Shown here in pieces: positions 8,144 through 16,363 of a stretch of 40,777 bases of DNA. Below the pieces are notes generated by a model. The model did no database searches. It saw only the letters and a program-made list of their open reading frames with translations, and had not been told where the DNA came from. Each line of letters begins with the position of its first letter. Position 1 is the stretch's first letter. The DNA lies in contig DASPUH010000035.1 in NCBI GenBank assembly GCA_035622975.1, positions 1-40,777 of the forward strand, given 5' to 3'. The translations under genes and the position numbers were made by a program. The DNA comes from DASPUH01 sp035622975 (lineage in GTDB: Bacteria; Chloroflexota; Limnocylindria; Limnocylindrales; CSP1-4).

Positions 8144-9196
8144 TCAGCTGCCACCGCGGTCCCAGGCCGCCACGGGCCGGCCCGGCCGCCGGCCGTCGGC
8201 GAGACCTGCCGCGGCCAGGAGGTCGGTGACCGCCTCCTCCGGGCTGATGGGGTTGACCGGCAGGCCCGTACCGAGCTCCAGGCCGGCGATCTCGCGCAGG
8301 CGGGGATGGATCTCCCAGTGCCAGTGGTAGGTGTCGTCGACGCGGTCCTGGAGGGGCGCCGTGTGGAGGACCAGGTTGTAGGGCGGGCCCTCCAGCGCGT
8401 CCAGCAGGCGCAGCACCTTCTGGAGTGTCTCCGCCGCGCTCGTCAGCTGGGCCTCCGTGGCCCGCGCGAAGTCCGCCTCGTGCTCGCGCGGCACGACCCA
8501 CAGTTCGAACGGGGAGCGGGAGGCGTAGGGCGCGAAGGCGACGCTGGCGGCGTCCTCGAACACGAGCCGTTCACCGCGGGCGACCTCGTCGCGCACGAGG
8601 CGGCAGTAGGGACACACGCCCTCCCGGATGAGGTACCGGGCGGCGCCGCCCAGCTCCTCCCCGACCCGGTGCGGGATCTGCGGCAGGTCATAGGTGTCCA
8701 GGCACAGGTGGTTGGTCAGGGCACCGGCCTGCCGGCCCCAGTTCTGCACGACCTGGAGGTAGGCCGTCTCGCCCCTCCGGCGGGCCTCCTCGATCGCGTC
8801 GCGCACGCGAGCCAGCATGGCCACCAGCACGGCCGGGGTCTCGCGGCTGAGGGGCCCGTGATGCTCCGGTGGGGCCACGATCGTGGCCCACGACCCGACG
8901 TCCGCGACGAGGCCCAGGGACACCTGGCGCGGCGCCTCACGCCCGCCGTCCCGTGCGCCATCACGTGCCTCACGCGGCTCGAATTCCGGTCCGGCGATGG
9001 AGAAGGCGCGCTGCTTGAGGATGCGCGTGCGGACCCCGCCGCCCGGCGGCTCCAGGCAGTTGGCGCAATGGGGATTGCCCACTGGCTCCGCCCGACGGGC
9101 GAAGCGGCTCCGGTCATAGGCGCGGTCGACGACCACGGCGACCCACCAGCCGGTCACGTCGTCGCGACGGAGCTCGAACATGCCGCCGCCCGGCAT
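8144..9196 (-). CDS. GalT-like nucleotidyltransferase homologue with altered catalytic motif
   Basis: The 350-residue protein has the double HIT-domain architecture of galactose-1-phosphate uridylyltransferase: paired zinc cysteines C44-xx-C47, H112/H113, a second CPYC pair (C195, C198), FELWVVPREH and the C-terminal YHWHWEIHPRL (H291, H293, H297). In GalT the active site is HPH, with the second His as the nucleophile that carries UMP. Here the aligned residues are H163-L164-C165, so the nucleophile is a Cys. It may use another chemistry, act on another sugar or nucleotide, or be inactive as a transferase. It lies 8 nt after lipB, in the same operon. Other Leloir genes are absent. Confidence 0.75.
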   Translation of the reverse strand: MPGGGMFELRRDDVTGWWVAVVVDRAYDRSRFARRAEPVGNPHCANCLEPPGGGVRTRILKQRAFSIAGPEFEPREARDGARDGGREAPRQVSLGLVADVGSWATIVAPPEHHGPLSRETPAVLVAMLARVRDAIEEARRRGETAYLQVVQNWGRQAGALTNHLCLDTYDLPQIPHRVGEELGGAARYLIREGVCPYCRLVRDEVARGERLVFEDAASVAFAPYASRSPFELWVVPREHEADFARATEAQLTSAAETLQKVLRLLDALEGPPYNLVLHTAPLQDRVDDTYHWHWEIHPRLREIAGLELGTGLPVNPISPEEAVTDLLAAAGLADGRRPGRPVAAWDRGGS

Positions 9197-9204
9197 CGTC
9201 GGCC

Positions 9205-9954
9205 TCAGGCGCCCGACGCGAGGAGCCGGTGGAAGGCGGCCCCGAAGACCTCAGCCGCGGCCCTCACGGTCGCGGTGGCCGGCACCCGATCCAGCCCTTC
9301 GAGCTCGCGCGCGATGGAGGTGATCGTCACGCCGGGGAGGCCGCACGCCTCGATCATGTCGTAGGCGGCCAGGTCGACGGTGACGTTGAGGGCGATGCCG
9401 TGGTAGGTCACGCCGCGCTCGACCCGCAGGCCCAGGGCGCCGATCTTGCGCGGCACGGCTGCCGCGGGTCCCACCCAGCAGCCCGGGAACCCGTCGCGCC
9501 GGTCGGCGGCGACCCCGAAGGCGGCGCAGGTGTCGCGCATGGCGGCCTCCAGCAGGCGCACGAACGGCCGCAGCAGGAGGTGGCGGTCGGTGAGCCGCAT
9601 GATGGGGTAGGCCACCAGCTGCCCCGGCCCGTGATACGTGACCTCGCCGCCCCGCTCGATGCGGATCACCTCGAGGCCGCGTCGGGCGAGCTCATCCGCC
9701 GTGGCCCGCACGAAGGACGGGTCGGCGTGACGGCCCAGGGTCAGCACAGGCGGATGCTCCAGCAGCAACAGCTGGTCGGGGATGCGGCCGGCCGCCCGGT
9801 CGGCGACGAGCGCATGCTGACGCGCCCACGCCGCGCGGTACGGGACGCGGCCGAGCCAGTGGATCTCCAGGCCGTCACGCACCCGCGCCGGCCCGCTGCC
9901 GGACAGGTCGTCCAGCGGGCCCAGCGTCGGAGGGCCCGCGAAGGTGGTTACCAT
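9205..9954 (-). CDS. lipB: Octanoyl-[acyl-carrier-protein] protein octanoyltransferase
   Basis: Transfers octanoate from ACP to lipoyl domains, the first step of endogenous lipoate synthesis. The 249-residue protein has RGGEVTYHGPGQLVAYPI (residues 101-118), the acyl-binding Lys K170 in KIGALGLRVERGVTYHG and the catalytic Cys C204 in EACGLPG, as in characterised LipB enzymes. About 30 N-terminal residues precede the usual family start, so a later start is possible. Its ATG is only 48 bp from the divergent multicopper oxidase start. No lipA is present in the window. Confidence 0.95.
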   Translation of the reverse strand: MVTTFAGPPTLGPLDDLSGSGPARVRDGLEIHWLGRVPYRAAWARQHALVADRAAGRIPDQLLLLEHPPVLTLGRHADPSFVRATADELARRGLEVIRIERGGEVTYHGPGQLVAYPIMRLTDRHLLLRPFVRLLEAAMRDTCAAFGVAADRRDGFPGCWVGPAAAVPRKIGALGLRVERGVTYHGIALNVTVDLAAYDMIEACGLPGVTITSIARELEGLDRVPATATVRAAAEVFGAAFHRLLASGA

Positions 9955-10002
9955 GGACGCAGTATGGCAGCCGCCTCTTATGACTCATCGCGAGGCTAAC
10001 CA
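9955..10002. promoter_or_regulatory. Compact divergent promoter region lipB / multicopper oxidase
   Basis: Only 48 bp separate the two divergent start codons. On the minus strand TGCCATACT (an extended -10, hexamer at 9961-9966) lies 6 nt before the lipB ATG, which would give a leaderless message. On the plus strand TATGAC (9979-9984) is a weak -10 for the oxidase gene. No clear -35 is seen in either direction. Confidence 0.3.
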
Positions 10003-11274
10003 ATGTCATCACACGACGGGCCGAACAGCCCTCCCGACGGGCCCGTGGCGCAGGGCACCCTCGCGCCCATGGATGACCACATGCCGACCGATGACGGCCT
10101 GAGCCGTCGCAGCTTCCTTCGCGCGTCCGCCCTGGCGGGAGGCGGCCTCGTCGCCGCGTCCGTCGCGGCGTGCGCACCGGCGCTCGCGCCGGCCTGGACC
10201 TTCACGCCTGCCACGAGCGGGACGGCGGCGGGCGGTTCGAGCCCCGGCGCCAGCGCCTCGACCGGCCACGACCATGGCGCCACACCGACGACCGGTGGCG
10301 GGGAAACGGCCACGGCCACCTCCGGGACGAGCGGCGCCACGGCGAGTCCAGGGGCGACGGCGACCATCCCCGCCGGCTGGAGCCAGCACGATGTGGACGC
10401 CAAGGCGGCGGTGGACCGCTTCCTTGCCGGCGAGTACACGACCCTCGACGAGAAGATCCCCAACATGCCCCTGGCCCCCACCATCGACGGTTCGACCAAG
10501 GTCTTCCAGCTGACCGTCGACGAGATCACGCACAGGACGGATGCGGTCAGCGCCCCGGTCGCGGCGCTCGGCTTCAACGGCACCTGGACGGGGCCCATGC
10601 TGCGCGTGACCGAAGGGGACCGCCTGCGCGCCACGTTCCAGAACAACATGCACGAGACGACCGGCATCCACTTCCACGGCCAGGCCCTGCCCAACGCCAT
10701 GGACGGCGTGCCCTTCATCACCCAGGCGCCGATCGTGCCCGGCGCGTCGTTCACCTACGAGTTCAACGCCGGGCCCTTCGGCTCGCACATGTACCACTCG
10801 CACCACAACGCGACCGACCAGGTCGGCCGCGGGCTCCTCGGCGCGTTCATCGTCGACCCGCTCGACCCCAAGGAGCGCTACGACCGCAAGTACGGCGTGA
10901 CCCAGGAGATCATCTGGATCAGCAACGACCAGCTCGGCGGCTTCACCATCAACGGCCGCCAGTTCCCCGCCACCGCGCCGATCGTGGCCACGCGCGGGGA
11001 GAAGGTCCTCGTGCGCTTCATGAACGAGGGCGTGATGACGCATCCGTGGCACCTCCACGGCATGCACTTCCAGGTGCTGGCCCGCGACGGCTACCCGCTC
11101 GGCTCAGCGGCCTTCCGCTGCGACACGCTGGGGGTCAACCCCGGCGAGCGGTACGACGTGCTCATCGACTGCGAGAATCCCGGGGCGTGGGCCTTCCACT
11201 GCCACATCCTGCCGCACGCCGAGGGCATCCACGGCATGTTCGGCATGGTCACCGCGCTCGTCATCCAGAGCTGA
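10003..11274 (+). CDS. Exported multicopper oxidase (two-domain laccase-like)
   Basis: Predicted copper enzyme that oxidises phenols, metals or similar donors with O2 outside the membrane. N-terminal Tat signal with RR at 35-36 (SRRSFLRA) and a Cys at 57 (VAAC) that may be lipid-modified. Residues 60-125 are a Ser/Thr/Gly-rich linker. Copper ligands are complete: HFHG (H223, H225), HMYHSHHN (H265, H267), HPWHLHG (H347, H350, H352) and HCHILPHAEGIHGM (H399, C400, H401, H405, M412), giving type 1 and type 2/3 sites. Only about 280 residues form the cupredoxin part, which fits a two-domain trimeric enzyme rather than a three-domain laccase. Start ATG has GAGG upstream; a second ATG follows at codon 23. 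Confidence 0.9.
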   Translation: MSSHDGPNSPPDGPVAQGTLAPMDDHMPTDDGLSRRSFLRASALAGGGLVAASVAACAPALAPAWTFTPATSGTAAGGSSPGASASTGHDHGATPTTGGGETATATSGTSGATASPGATATIPAGWSQHDVDAKAAVDRFLAGEYTTLDEKIPNMPLAPTIDGSTKVFQLTVDEITHRTDAVSAPVAALGFNGTWTGPMLRVTEGDRLRATFQNNMHETTGIHFHGQALPNAMDGVPFITQAPIVPGASFTYEFNAGPFGSHMYHSHHNATDQVGRGLLGAFIVDPLDPKERYDRKYGVTQEIIWISNDQLGGFTINGRQFPATAPIVATRGEKVLVRFMNEGVMTHPWHLHGMHFQVLARDGYPLGSAAFRCDTLGVNPGERYDVLIDCENPGAWAFHCHILPHAEGIHGMFGMVTALVIQS

Positions 11275-11290
11275 GGGCGCGGCGCAAAGC

Positions 11291-12322
11291 CTAGGCGCGG
11301 ACCTCCTGGCGCATGAAGGCGACGTAGGCCGCCCCGAAGCAGATCACCGTCTCGGCCAGCAGCGCCACGACCTGGGGCAGCGTGAGCAGCAGGCTCTGGT
11401 CGAAGGGCAGGGCGGACGGCAGCGCCTGCGGGTCGCCCTGCTGGTCGATGGGGATGATGCCGACGGTCTGGACCGTGGGATCCAGCAGGTAGGCGCCGGA
11501 TTCGCCGTACAGCGTGCCCGGTGAGACGCGTGACAGGTCCAGCTGCGCCTGGACGTTGGCGATCTGCTGGTCGACCGTGGAGGAGCTGGTCACCGGGGCG
11601 ATGTACCCGGCGAAGATGCCCACCAGCAGGGCCGTGAACAGGGTCAACACGATCCACAGCCCGATGGCCGCGAGCGCCGAGGTCGCCGCCCGCCGCAGGA
11701 CGACCGAGCACAGCATGGCGAACGCCAGCCAGAAGCCCAGGTAGACGAGCGTCACGACGTACCACACGGCGAGGCGCGCCAGGTCGTCGGGCGAAGGCTG
11801 GATGCCCAGGACGAAGAAGGCCACGCCCGACACGAGCATCGTGATGGCCAGCAGGACCAGGCCGATCATGGTCAGGCCGGCGGCGAACTTGCCGTTGATG
11901 ACGTCGTCGCGGTGGATGGGCTGCGCGATGAGCCGTGACAGCGTGCGCTCCGCGCGCTCGCCGTTGATGGCGTCGAAGCCGAAGGCGATGCCCAGCAGGG
12001 GCCCGAGGAGCCCCACCAGCGCGACGAACGAGGGGATCTGCGATGACGTTGGCTGGTTGCTGAAGAGCTGCACGAAGAGCCCCGTGGCGCCGGCCGCGGC
12101 CTGGGCGTTGCCCCGCACGTAGGTCGCCGTCGAGTAGATGGCGGCCACGGCGGCCAGGCCCAGGAGGGCGATCAGGATGAACAGGCGGATGCTCAGGATG
12201 CCGTCGGCGAACTCCTTGGCCGCCACGACGCGCCACCCGGCGCGCGGCGGTCGGGCCGGCTGCGGCGCAGCGAGCGCGGGGGCAGGGGCGGGGGCGGCCC
12301 CGGCGTCAGGCAGCGCGGCCAT
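11291..12322 (-). CDS. ABC-2 type transporter permease
   Basis: Integral membrane protein of about 343 residues, with six hydrophobic segments, the first near residue 40 and the last near the C-terminus (VVALLAETVICFGAAYVAFM). It has the ABC-2 motif region NGERAERTLSRLIAQPIHRDDVI after the second helix, and an extracytoplasmic loop between the fifth and sixth helices containing VDQQIANVQAQL. I chose the ATG at 12320-12322 (GAGG 6 nt upstream) over one 12 nt earlier. The gene overlaps the 3' end of the ATPase gene by 17 nt, so the two subunits are translated together. It forms an exporter with the ATPase at 12306-13319; substrate unknown. Confidence 0.88.
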   Translation of the reverse strand: MAALPDAGAAPAPAPALAAPQPARPPRAGWRVVAAKEFADGILSIRLFILIALLGLAAVAAIYSTATYVRGNAQAAAGATGLFVQLFSNQPTSSQIPSFVALVGLLGPLLGIAFGFDAINGERAERTLSRLIAQPIHRDDVINGKFAAGLTMIGLVLLAITMLVSGVAFFVLGIQPSPDDLARLAVWYVVTLVYLGFWLAFAMLCSVVLRRAATSALAAIGLWIVLTLFTALLVGIFAGYIAPVTSSSTVDQQIANVQAQLDLSRVSPGTLYGESGAYLLDPTVQTVGIIPIDQQGDPQALPSALPFDQSLLLTLPQVVALLAETVICFGAAYVAFMRQEVRA

Positions 12323-13319
12323 CCTGGACCTCATCCTTGGCGAAGTAGCGCATGTAGATCTCGTCCAGGTCGTCGCCGATGCGGCGCAGCTGCCACACGC
12401 TCATGCCGCGGCCGGCCAGGTCGCGGGCCAGGCGCTCGCGGATGCTCGGGGCACCGGCCACGCGCCACAGCCGGGGATCGTGCTGGTCGCGCGTCGCCGT
12501 GCGCACTCCGGGGGTGGCCAGCAGGGCCGCCGACACCTGGTCAGCCGGGCCGTCGACACCCACCTCCAGCTCGACGCCGCCGCCCGCCAGCTGCTCCGCC
12601 AGCTTGCTCATGGGACCCTGCGCGAGGATGCGGCCGGAGCGGAAGATGGCGACCCGGTCGCACACCTGGTGGACCTGGTGCAACAGGTGGCTGGACAGGA
12701 GGACCGTCACGCCCCGCTCGTGGGCCAGCGAGCGGATGAGATCCAGGACCTCGGCCACCCCGGTGGGGTCGATCGACGCCGTCGGCTCGTCGAGGATCAC
12801 CACCGAGGGCTCCTTGACCAGCGCGTCGGCGAGGCCCAGCCGCTGCCGCATGCCGCGCGAGTACTGCTCGACGGGCCGGTCGGCCGAGTCCGCCAGGCCC
12901 ACCTGCTCCAGCAGGGCGTCGATGCGCTCGTCGGCGGTGCGCCGGTCCAGGCCGTTGAGGGCGGCCGTGTAGCGGAGGTTGTGGCGCCCGGTGAGTTCGC
13001 CGTAGAAGCCCACGTCGTCCGGCAGGTAGCCCACGCGGCTCTTGACCTCGAGGGGCTGCCGGGTGGGGTCGAAGCCGACGACCTGCGCCTTGCCGGACGT
13101 GGGCTCGGAGAGGCCCAGCAGCATCAGGATGGTGGTCGTCTTGCCCGCCCCATTCGGGCCCAGCAGGCCGAAGATCTCGCCCGGCTGGACCACCAGGTCC
13201 AGGCGGTCGACGGCGGTCAGCGAGCCGTACTGCTTGGTCAGCTGGCGCGTCCGGATGATGGCCTGGCCGGATGGCTCATCGGGGCGGGTGGCCCGCTCGT
13301 GGCGCCCCTTCTGGCGCAT
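12306..13319 (-). CDS. ABC transporter ATP-binding protein (ABC-2 exporter)
   Basis: Predicted 337-residue ATPase with Walker A GPNGAGKTTT, Q-loop, signature YSRGMRQRLGLADAL, Walker B VVILDEPTASIDPTG and the switch His in LLSSHLLHQV. The C-terminal 90 residues form the extension common in ABC-2 exporter ATPases. The N-terminus has about 25 extra polar residues before the first strand, so the true start may be slightly later. It is the middle gene of a set whose first member is an exported NEW3-domain protein (start 1 nt after that stop) and whose last is the permease. Confidence 0.93.
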   Translation of the reverse strand: MRQKGRHERATRPDEPSGQAIIRTRQLTKQYGSLTAVDRLDLVVQPGEIFGLLGPNGAGKTTTILMLLGLSEPTSGKAQVVGFDPTRQPLEVKSRVGYLPDDVGFYGELTGRHNLRYTAALNGLDRRTADERIDALLEQVGLADSADRPVEQYSRGMRQRLGLADALVKEPSVVILDEPTASIDPTGVAEVLDLIRSLAHERGVTVLLSSHLLHQVHQVCDRVAIFRSGRILAQGPMSKLAEQLAGGGVELEVGVDGPADQVSAALLATPGVRTATRDQHDPRLWRVAGAPSIRERLARDLAGRGMSVWQLRRIGDDLDEIYMRYFAKDEVQDGRAA

Positions 13320-13320
13320 C

Positions 13321-14475
13321 TCAGCGGCGGCCGTAGCGGCGGAAGACCCAGCCCAGGCCGATGATCACCAGGGCGATGAGGCCGAGGCCGATGAAGCCCC
13401 AGACGGGCGACGTCTGGACGGTGGTGCGGATGTCCACGGTGGCGGTGGCCGTGCCGGCGGTGACGGTGAAGGTGATGTCGTAGTCACCCGACAGGGCGTC
13501 GCTCGCCGGCTTGATCGTGGCCGTGACCGTGTCGGCCTCCCCCGGCGCCAGCGTGGCGATGCTCGTGGGCGCGAAGGTCGACGTCCAGCCGGAAGGCGGC
13601 GAGGCGGTGACGGCCACGTTCTGGAGGGGGGTCGAGCCGGTGTTGGTGACCACCAGCGAGACGGTGCCCGTCGAGCCGGCCGTGACCTGTGCGTTGAGGA
13701 CCTGGTTGGGCGTGCTCAGCGACACCGATGGGCTGCCCGTGACGTCCGCCTCCAGGTTGGCCGTGGCCGTCTGGCCGCCGCCCGCCACGGTCACCTGCAG
13801 GGGGAAGGCGCCCGCGGCCACCGAACTGGGCGGCGTGGCCGACACGCTGAGGGTGTCGTTGGCGCCACCGTCGATGGTGTCCGTGAGGGCCTGGGCGTTG
13901 CTGGCCGGGTGGACGGTGACCTGCCACCCGTCCGGCCCCTGGGCCTGCAGGGTGAAGGTCTGCTTCTGGGTGCCCGTGTTGGTCAGGGTCAGGCTGTAGC
14001 TGAAGGCGCTGGTGGCCGTGCCCGACAGTTTGGCGAAGTCGGTCGTCAGCTGGATGGCCCCGCTGGTCGCACCCAGGACGGTCACCTGGAGCGGCAGGTC
14101 ACGTGCGCCCTGCGGCGACCTGGCCGTGACCGTCAGGGTCTGCGAGCCGGCGCTGGCCGTCTGCGGGACGGTCACGGAGAGCTGGACCGTGGCGGCCGTG
14201 GAGCCGCCCACGTAGACCGCGTTGACGGCATTGCCGCCGCCCTGGATGTTGGCCGTCCAGCCGCTCGGGACGCCGGCCACGGAAAGGTCCACGCGCTCGG
14301 CCTGCGGCACGGTGATGTCCAGGTTGAAGGTCACGTTGTTGCCCGGCTGGACGCTCACGGCGGGGTACGGCGTCGTGATGCCGAAGCTCGCCGCCGTGAC
14401 GGCCGCCGGGGCGGCGACGGACAGGAGCACGAGCCCCGCGGACAGCAGCAGACCGGTCAGGCGTGTCGTAGTCAT
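13321..14475 (-). CDS. Exported NEW3-domain protein with C-terminal membrane anchor
   Basis: The 384-residue product has a signal peptide (TGLLLSAGLVLLSVAAPAAVTA), two or three Ig-like repeats of the NEW3/NPCBM-associated type (repeats of VQPGNNVTFNLDI, TLTNTGTQKQTFTL, PPSGWTSTFAPTSIATLAPGE), then a transmembrane helix near the C-terminus (VWGFIGLGLIALVIIGLGWVF) and a basic tail. This topology puts the repeats outside the cell. I chose the ATG at 14473-14475, which has GAGAGGGACG upstream, over one 25 codons earlier. It heads the operon with an ABC-2 exporter, a pairing that recurs in Gram-positive-type genomes. It may be a partner or an accessory domain of that exporter. Confidence 0.85.
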   Translation of the reverse strand: MTTTRLTGLLLSAGLVLLSVAAPAAVTAASFGITTPYPAVSVQPGNNVTFNLDITVPQAERVDLSVAGVPSGWTANIQGGGNAVNAVYVGGSTAATVQLSVTVPQTASAGSQTLTVTARSPQGARDLPLQVTVLGATSGAIQLTTDFAKLSGTATSAFSYSLTLTNTGTQKQTFTLQAQGPDGWQVTVHPASNAQALTDTIDGGANDTLSVSATPPSSVAAGAFPLQVTVAGGGQTATANLEADVTGSPSVSLSTPNQVLNAQVTAGSTGTVSLVVTNTGSTPLQNVAVTASPPSGWTSTFAPTSIATLAPGEADTVTATIKPASDALSGDYDITFTVTAGTATATVDIRTTVQTSPVWGFIGLGLIALVIIGLGWVFRRYGRR

Positions 14476-14626
14476 CGTCCCTCTCGTGGTCGGTCGTGGC
14501 CCGGTCGCCGGCCGGCAAGGACATGCCGCGGCTGACTCTGGGCTCTTCATCCCTATCGTGGCTGAGATCGGTCCAAGAAGAGTAGCCGGTTGATCAAGAT
14601 TCCTTATCGCGCGCGGCGCGGCCGGG

Positions 14627-14743
14627 ATGACGCTCTGGGCCGGCGCGGCCGGCGGCCTCTACTGGCTCGTGCCTTCCTGGCTCATCGGCACGATGGCCGG
14701 CATCGCCAACGGCTGGGTCCTGCTCGTGGAGATCAAGCGCTGA
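14627..14743 (+). CDS. Possible 38-residue membrane peptide
   Basis: A short open frame encodes a strongly hydrophobic peptide ending in EIKR, with one predicted membrane helix covering most of its length. It has no good ribosome-binding site, and its last 11 nt overlap the 3' end of the convergent chrA gene. Hydrophobic frames arise easily in this GC-rich DNA, so this may be chance. Confidence 0.25.
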   Translation: MTLWAGAAGGLYWLVPSWLIGTMAGIANGWVLLVEIKR

Positions 14744-15953
14744 GGACGAGCCCCGCCGCGGCTGCCAGCACGACGGCGACGATGGGCGGCGCCCGCACGG
14801 CGACAAGCAGGACCAGGGCCGCGGCCAGGACGGCGAGGTCGGCAGCGGTGTGGACGCTCGATGTCCACAGCGGATCGACGAGCGCGGCCGCCAGCAGGCC
14901 GACCACGACCGCGCCGATGCCGGTCAGGGCCGGGGCGAGCCTGCCGCGCACGCCATCCCACATCGGCAGCACCGCGGCCAGCAGCAGGAACGACGGCAGG
15001 TAGATGGCCAGGAGGGCGAGCAGGCCCCCGAGCGGCCCGTTCGGGCCGGGCGCCTCGACGGCCCCCAGGTACGCGGCGAACGAGAACAGCGGACCGGGGA
15101 CGGCCTGGGCCGCGCCGTAGCCGGCCAGGAACTGGGTCTGGCCGACCCATCCGGGGTGCACCACCGCGCTCTGGAGGAGCGGCAGCACGACATGGCCGCC
15201 CCCGAACACCAGGGCCCCCGTGCGATAGAACGCGTCGGCCAGCTCGACCCCGTGCCACCCGGTTGCCTCGGCGGCCAGCGGCAGGCCGACCAGCAGGGCG
15301 CCGAAGCCGGCCAGAGCCAGCAGCGAGCCTCGCGATGGGCGCACCGCCGCCGGGGCCGCGGACCGCAGGCGTGGACCGGGCGCCAGCCGCGGCAGGACGA
15401 ACCAGCCGACGAGCCCGCCGACGACGATGAGGACCAGCTGGCTGAAGGGCGTGGCCGCGAGCAGCGCAACGGCCCCCGCGGCCCCCGCGATGACCACTCG
15501 GGGCAGATCCGGGGTCAACCGCCCGGCCATGAGCCACAGGGCCTGCGCCACGATGGCCACGGCGGCCAGGCCCAGGCCGTGGGCCAGCCCGACCGGGATG
15601 CCCGCGCCCGATCCGGCGACCCCGGCGAAGGCGAGCATGAGGAGGGCGGACGGCGCGGTGAAGCCGAGCCAGGCGATGAGCCCGCCGAGGACCCCCGCCT
15701 GGCGGGTGCCGATGGCGATGCCGAGCTGGCTGCTGGCCGGTCCGGGCAGCGCCTGGCAGAGCGCCACCAGCTCGCCGAAGGCGGCATCGTCGAGCCACCC
15801 TCGTCGCGCCACGTACTCGCGGCGGAAGTAGCCGATGTGGGCGACGGGCCCGCCGAACGAGGTCAGGCCCAGGCGCAGCGCGGAGACGCCCACCTCCACG
15901 CTCCGCGCCCGGAGGGTCCGCCGGTCAGGCCCCGGGCTTTCGTGGCGCTCCAT
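14733..15953 (-). CDS. chrA: Chromate transporter ChrA (long-chain, two-domain)
   Basis: Predicted 406-residue polytopic membrane protein of the CHR family, with the characteristic internal duplication. The N-terminal half has SFGGPVAHIGYF near residue 33 and QALPGPASSQ near residue 68. The C-terminal half repeats it as VFGGGHVVLP and QAVPGPLFSFAAYLG. Around ten to twelve hydrophobic helices are visible. Family members expel chromate with proton or sulfate antiport. It is monocistronic: its 5' neighbour is a small membrane gene 66 bp away and no chrB-type regulator is seen. Chromate is an inference from family only. Confidence 0.92.
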   Translation of the reverse strand: MERHESPGPDRRTLRARSVEVGVSALRLGLTSFGGPVAHIGYFRREYVARRGWLDDAAFGELVALCQALPGPASSQLGIAIGTRQAGVLGGLIAWLGFTAPSALLMLAFAGVAGSGAGIPVGLAHGLGLAAVAIVAQALWLMAGRLTPDLPRVVIAGAAGAVALLAATPFSQLVLIVVGGLVGWFVLPRLAPGPRLRSAAPAAVRPSRGSLLALAGFGALLVGLPLAAEATGWHGVELADAFYRTGALVFGGGHVVLPLLQSAVVHPGWVGQTQFLAGYGAAQAVPGPLFSFAAYLGAVEAPGPNGPLGGLLALLAIYLPSFLLLAAVLPMWDGVRGRLAPALTGIGAVVVGLLAAALVDPLWTSSVHTAADLAVLAAALVLLVAVRAPPIVAVVLAAAAGLVLSA

Positions 15954-16018
15954 CGCCCTGAGAGCCTAACCGGCGCGCGGCTCCCCCGGAGCGGGATGGC
16001 CCGGGGCCCAGGTGGTGG

Positions 16019-16159
16019 TCAGGCTGCGAGGGTCTCCTCGGGCGGCTCGGTGACGACGCGTCGATGGGCCCGGAAGGTGAGCGAGGCCCATGTGGCGAGC
16101 AGCGTCATCCCGATCGACAGGGAGACCGACAACAGCACGAGAGCAACCATGCGCTTCAT
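16019..16159 (-). CDS. Small single-helix membrane protein (46 aa)
   Basis: Encodes 46 residues: an N-terminal hydrophobic helix (about residues 4-25) with a positively charged start (MKRM), then a hydrophilic RAHRRVVTEPPEE segment. An AGGAGG site (16171-16176) lies 11 nt before the ATG. It sits between divergent neighbours, chrA downstream on the same strand and the CvpA-like gene on the other. The start signal and membrane pattern argue for a real gene; no family recognised. Confidence 0.5.
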   Translation of the reverse strand: MKRMVALVLLSVSLSIGMTLLATWASLTFRAHRRVVTEPPEETLAA

Positions 16160-16363
16160 CGTTCCAACGTCCTCCTGGTCGTGCTGGGCGCGATCGCCTC
16201 GCTGGGCGTGAGCGGATCACGCTCCCTCGAAGGGTCCGCCCGCCGTGAACCCGGGGCAAGGGCCATTGCGCCCGAACGTGACGGGTCTTTGGCTGACCCC
16301 TAGCGGTGCACCCCCCGCAGGCCCTACTGTGCGCGTCATCGCGACTGCAGGACGGAGGGCTGG

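Noticed and set aside
10236..10255. GGTTCGAGCC, resembling a tRNA T-arm
   Set aside because: It lies inside the multicopper oxidase linker (Gly-Ser-Ser-Pro-Gly) and no acceptor or anticodon stem surrounds it.
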